NCBI RefSeq assembly: GCF_900240945.1
Contig: NZ_OESG01000013.1
Span: 2,024,888-2,088,887 of the forward strand
DNA: 64,000 nt
Reading direction: 5' to 3'
Source: Mycobacterium sp. 3519A
GTDB taxonomy: Bacteria; Actinomycetota; Actinomycetes; Mycobacteriales; Mycobacteriaceae
In this document: piece by piece, positions 61,389 to 64,000 of the stretch
Position numbering within the stretch: the stretch's first letter is position 1
How the letters are laid out: every line of letters begins with the position of its first letter
Made by a program: the position numbers and the translations under genes
Notes under the pieces: model-generated
What the model was told of the DNA's origin: nothing
The model's database searches: none
The model's input: only the letters and a program-made list of their open reading frames with translations

Positions 61389-62791
61389 CTCTTGAACTGG
61401 TTCAGTGCCCGCAGCTTGTTCATCACGTCGAGCGCGGCCACCTTGTAGGCCTCCGAGAACGTCGGGTAGTTGAACACCGCATCGACGAGGTATTCGACCG
61501 TACCGCCACAGCCCATCACGGCCTGGCCGATGTGCACCATCTCGGTGGCGCTGGTGCCAAAGATGTGCACGCCCAACAACTTCAGGTCCTCGGTGGACAC
61601 CAGTAGCTTGAGCATGCCGTAGGAGTCGCCTGCGATCTGGCCGCGCGCGAGTTCGCGGTACCGGGACACACCGACCTCGTACGGGATCGCGTCTTTCGTC
61701 AGGTCGACCTCGGTGGCGCCGACGTAGGACACCTCCGGAATCGAGTAGATGCCGATCGGCTGCAGTTCGGGCATGCAGGCGCACGGTTCGCCGAACGCGT
61801 GATAGGCCGCGAGCCGACCCTGGTCCATCGACGTGGCGGCCAGCGCGGGGAAACCGATCACGTCGCCGACGGCGTAGATGTGGTCGACCTTGGTCTGGAA
61901 GTTGTCGTCGACGAAGATCCTGCCTCGGTTGTCGGCCTCCAGTCCGGCGTTGGCCAGGTCCAGGTGGTCGGTTTGGCCTTGGCGCCCAGCGGAATACATC
62001 ACCGTCTCGGCCGGGATCTGCTTGCCGCTGGCGAGTGTGGTGACGGTGCCCGCCGCGCCGACGTCGACAGCGGTCACCTCTTCGCCGAACCGGAACGTCA
62101 CCGCCAAGTCGCGCAGGTGGAACTTCAGCGCCTCGATGATCTCCGGATCGCAAAATTCCAGCATGTTGTCGCGCTTTTCGACGACGGTGACCTTCGTGCC
62201 GAGCGCGGCGAACATCGACGCGTACTCGATGCCGATCACGCCGGCGCCGACTACCACCATCGTGGCGGGCAACGACTTCAGGTCGAGGATGCCGTCTGAG
62301 TCCAGCACCCGTTCCTCGTCGAATTCGACACCGGTCGGACGGGCCGGTTTGGTGCCGGTGGCGATGACGATGTGCTCGCCGGTGACGGTGGTGCGCTCAC
62401 CGCGGGTGGGCTCCTCGACCAGCACCGTGTGCGCATCGACGAACCGGCCGTGGCCCTGGATCAGGTCGATGCGGTTGCGCATCAACTGCGACCGCACGAC
62501 GTCCTGTTCCTTGCCGATGACGTGCTGGGTGCGGGCCAGCAGATCGGCGGGGGTGATCTTCTCCTTCACCCGATAGCTCGCGCCGTACAGTTCGCGCTGG
62601 CTCATGCCGGTGAGGTAGACGACGGCCTCGCGCAGGGTTTTCGACGGAATGGTCCCGGTGTTGACGCAAACCCCGCCGAGCATCCGGCCGCGCTCAACGA
62701 CGGCGACCGACTTGCCGAGCTTCGCCGCCGCGATCGCGGCTTTTTGCCCGCCGGGACCCGAACCGATCACGACGAGGTCGTACTCAACCAT
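61385..62791 (-). CDS. sthA: Soluble pyridine nucleotide transhydrogenase
   Basis: A 468-residue flavoprotein moving hydride between NADPH and [16 protein letters not shown] is the FAD motif, and [15 protein letters not shown] carries only the first Cys of the lipoamide-dehydrogenase disulfide, as in SthA. NAD site [20 protein letters not shown] and the FAD motif [13 protein letters not shown] follow. ATG 62791 (MVEYDLV) matches the M. tuberculosis N-terminus; ATG 62800 adds three residues. Confidence 0.94.
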   Translation of the reverse strand: MVEYDLVVIGSGPGGQKAAIAAAKLGKSVAVVERGRMLGGVCVNTGTIPSKTLREAVVYLTGMSQRELYGASYRVKEKITPADLLARTQHVIGKEQDVVRSQLMRNRIDLIQGHGRFVDAHTVLVEEPTRGERTTVTGEHIVIATGTKPARPTGVEFDEERVLDSDGILDLKSLPATMVVVGAGVIGIEYASMFAALGTKVTVVEKRDNMLEFCDPEIIEALKFHLRDLAVTFRFGEEVTAVDVGAAGTVTTLASGKQIPAETVMYSAGRQGQTDHLDLANAGLEADNRGRIFVDDNFQTKVDHIYAVGDVIGFPALAATSMDQGRLAAYHAFGEPCACMPELQPIGIYSIPEVSYVGATEVDLTKDAIPYEVGVSRYRELARGQIAGDSYGMLKLLVSTEDLKLLGVHIFGTSATEMVHIGQAVMGCGGTVEYLVDAVFNYPTFSEAYKVAALDVMNKLRALNQFKS

Positions 62792-62891
62792 GGCACCCAT
62801 AGCAACAAGGTCTACGCCGCTTGCGGCCCGTTCGCACGCTGACCGGCGTCAACTTTCCGTGAATATTTGTCCGTCGCAGCGGCGCACAGGT

Positions 62892-62918
62892 TTATCCCCA
62901 GGCCCGAGTTGATCCACA
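62892..62918 (+). promoter_or_regulatory. Pair of DnaA-box-like 9-mers
   Basis: TTATCCCCA (62892-62900) and TGATCCACA (62910-62918) each differ from TTATCCACA at one position. They lie 63-89 bases before the DUF4192 gene. Confidence 0.3.
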
Positions 62919-62980
62919 ACCTCGGCCCCCACGCGATCTTCGCGGGCCGTCGTGACGGAAACGCCTGAGACCTTGTCGCC

Positions 62981-64000
62981 ATGACGACATCGCAATCGCA
63001 CGACTTTCACCTCAACCGGCCCGGTGTGTTGATCGCGGCCCTGCCCGCTGTGCTCGGCTTCGTGCCGGAAAAATCCCTCGTGCTCGTGACGGTCGACCGC
63101 GGAGAGATGGGATGCGTTATGCGCGTTGACCTTTCCGAGGAATTGCCGGACGAGCTCACGCACCTCGCCGAGGTCGCCGCGGCGGCCAAACCCGACTCGG
63201 CGATCGCGGTGATCATCGACGAAAGGGGCGTGAGCTGCCGGTTGTGCAACGACGGGTACCGCGAGCTGGCTGACGCCCTGGCCAGCGCGCTGGCCGCCGA
63301 GGGCATCGAACTGCTGGCGGCCCATGTCGTCGGCCAGGTTGCTGCGGGTGCGCGCTGGCACTGCGCCGACGGCTGCGGCAACACGGGCACCGTCGAAGAC
63401 CCGTCATCGTCGCCGCTGGCGGCGGCCGCCGTGCTCGACGGGCGCCGGCTTTATGCCCGGCGGGCTGAACTGCAGGAGGTGATCGCCGTGGCCGACCCGG
63501 CCCGGACCGACGCGCTCGCCGACGCCATCGAGACCCGGGCATCCGAGTCGGGGGAGCGACCGGAGGCGGCCGCACGGGCAGACGTCGAGGCCACCATCGC
63601 GGCGGCGGCGGCAGTGGCCGACGATGCCGGTCTGGACGACGACGACCTGGTCCGATTGGCGGTGGCGCTGGCCGATCTGCGGGTACGCGACACGCTGTAC
63701 GCGCTCGCGATCGCCGCGAACGCCGGGCAGGCGGAGGATTTGTGGGCGCTGTTGTCGCGCACGCTGCCGGAGCCCTGGCGGGTCGAGGCTCTCGTGCTGC
63801 TGGCGTTCTCGGCCTACGCGCGCGGCGACGGACCGCTGGCCGGGGTGTCGCTGGAGGCTGCGCTGCGCATCAACCCGGCGCATCGAATGGCGGGCATGCT
63901 CGACACCGCCCTGCAGTCGGGGTTGCGGCCCGACAAGATCCGCAGTCTGGCGGTCACGGGATACCGGCTGGCGGAGCGGTTGGGCGTGCAATTACCGCCG
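62981..64000 (+). CDS. DUF4192-family protein (3'-truncated by window edge)
   Basis: An open frame from ATG 62981 to the window end, 340 codons with no stop. It begins MTTSQSHDFHLNRPGVLIAAL and continues PAVLGFVPEKSLVLVTVDRG, the N-terminal signature of actinobacterial DUF4192 proteins. A middle block has RWHCADGCGNTGTVEDPSSS with two Cys and one His. The end has tetratricopeptide-like helices (RVEALVLLAFSAYARGDGPLAG, ALRINPAHRMAGMLDTAL), as usual for this family. Function unknown. Confidence 0.85.
   Translation, partial: MTTSQSHDFHLNRPGVLIAALPAVLGFVPEKSLVLVTVDRGEMGCVMRVDLSEELPDELTHLAEVAAAAKPDSAIAVIIDERGVSCRLCNDGYRELADALASALAAEGIELLAAHVVGQVAAGARWHCADGCGNTGTVEDPSSSPLAAAAVLDGRRLYARRAELQEVIAVADPARTDALADAIETRASESGERPEAAARADVEATIAAAAAVADDAGLDDDDLVRLAVALADLRVRDTLYALAIAANAGQAEDLWALLSRTLPEPWRVEALVLLAFSAYARGDGPLAGVSLEAALRINPAHRMAGMLDTALQSGLRPDKIRSLAVTGYRLAERLGVQLPP

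Noticed and set aside
12..64000. Other long antisense frames (for example opposite recA, hypF, hhyL, hflX and DUF349)
   Set aside because: They arise from third-position GC bias in well-identified genes and carry no motifs or ribosome-binding sites.
1..64000. tRNA, rRNA or CRISPR arrays
   Set aside because: No cloverleaf-like sequence, rRNA segment or regularly spaced repeat array was seen on either strand.

Overview
The window comes from a high-GC mycobacterium, most likely a fast-growing Mycolicibacterium. This rests on gene order rather than on any database search. From left to right the backbone follows the chromosomal order known from M. tuberculosis, in inverted orientation: RNase J, the Rv2751/Rv2750/Rv2749 group, ftsK, argA, pgsA3, cinA-like, clgR, pspA, pspM, Rv2741-Rv2738 neighbours, recA, recX, miaB, Rv2732-Rv2728 relatives, miaA, dapF, hflX, fadE20, Rv2721, lexA, chiZ, nrdR, Rv2716-Rv2714 and sthA. 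RecA has no intein. I see no insertion sequences, CRISPR arrays, rRNA or tRNA genes.

Layout. 1-13.8 kb: RNA decay (rnj), small secreted proteins, a methyltransferase/SDR/monooxygenase operon, ftsK, and the clgR-pspA-pspM envelope-stress operon behind a SigE-type promoter. 13.8-30.9 kb: an accessory block between the DUF3046 gene and recA. It holds a DUF4185 secreted protein and a minus-strand cluster for a group 1h (Hhy, high-affinity, oxygen-tolerant type) [NiFe]-hydrogenase: hypA-hypB, then hhyS-hhyL, a NifU/Rieske-like protein, DUF5947, DUF6084, a 422-residue unknown, a 39-residue membrane protein, a maturation protease, hypC, hypF, DUF6390, a SIS-HypC-like fusion, a SIS isomerase, hypE, a second hypC and hypD. 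31-34.5 kb: a hydrolase, recA-recX under dual DNA-damage control, and an LLM-class oxidoreductase. 34.5-37.7 kb: a gluABCD-like amino-acid ABC transporter. 37.8-46.3 kb: miaB through hflX. 46.3-52.2 kb: accessory genes (amidase, an orphan GvpL/F-family gene, a CsbD-like protein, a BisC-type molybdoenzyme with an FmdE-like partner). 52.3-64 kb: fadE20, an LGFP-repeat protein, lexA/chiZ with a cluster of SOS-like sites, nrdR, PhzF, hydrolase, PAC2 protein, a secreted protease, sthA and a DUF4192 gene that runs off the end.

How parts work together. In the hydrogenase cluster almost every gene touches or overlaps the next by 1 or 4 bases, so structural subunits, nickel and Fe(CN)2CO cofactor assembly and the conserved unknowns are very probably made as one unit. 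recA, lexA and chiZ form an SOS circuit, and recA and chiZ also carry a RecA/LexA-independent (PafBC-type) promoter motif. Several housekeeping genes start with GTG exactly six bases after a TANNNT hexamer, which suggests leaderless transcripts.

Main points for a second look: the SIS-HypC fusion beside a free SIS protein; the protease gene that lacks a standard start codon; the 4-Cys Rieske-like domain joined to NifU; the Cys-rich L1 motif of HhyL; the hairpin between hhyS and hhyL; the orphan GvpL/F gene; three evenly spaced SOS-like sites at chiZ; and a 34-bp tandem repeat that starts inside the fadE20 coding end.
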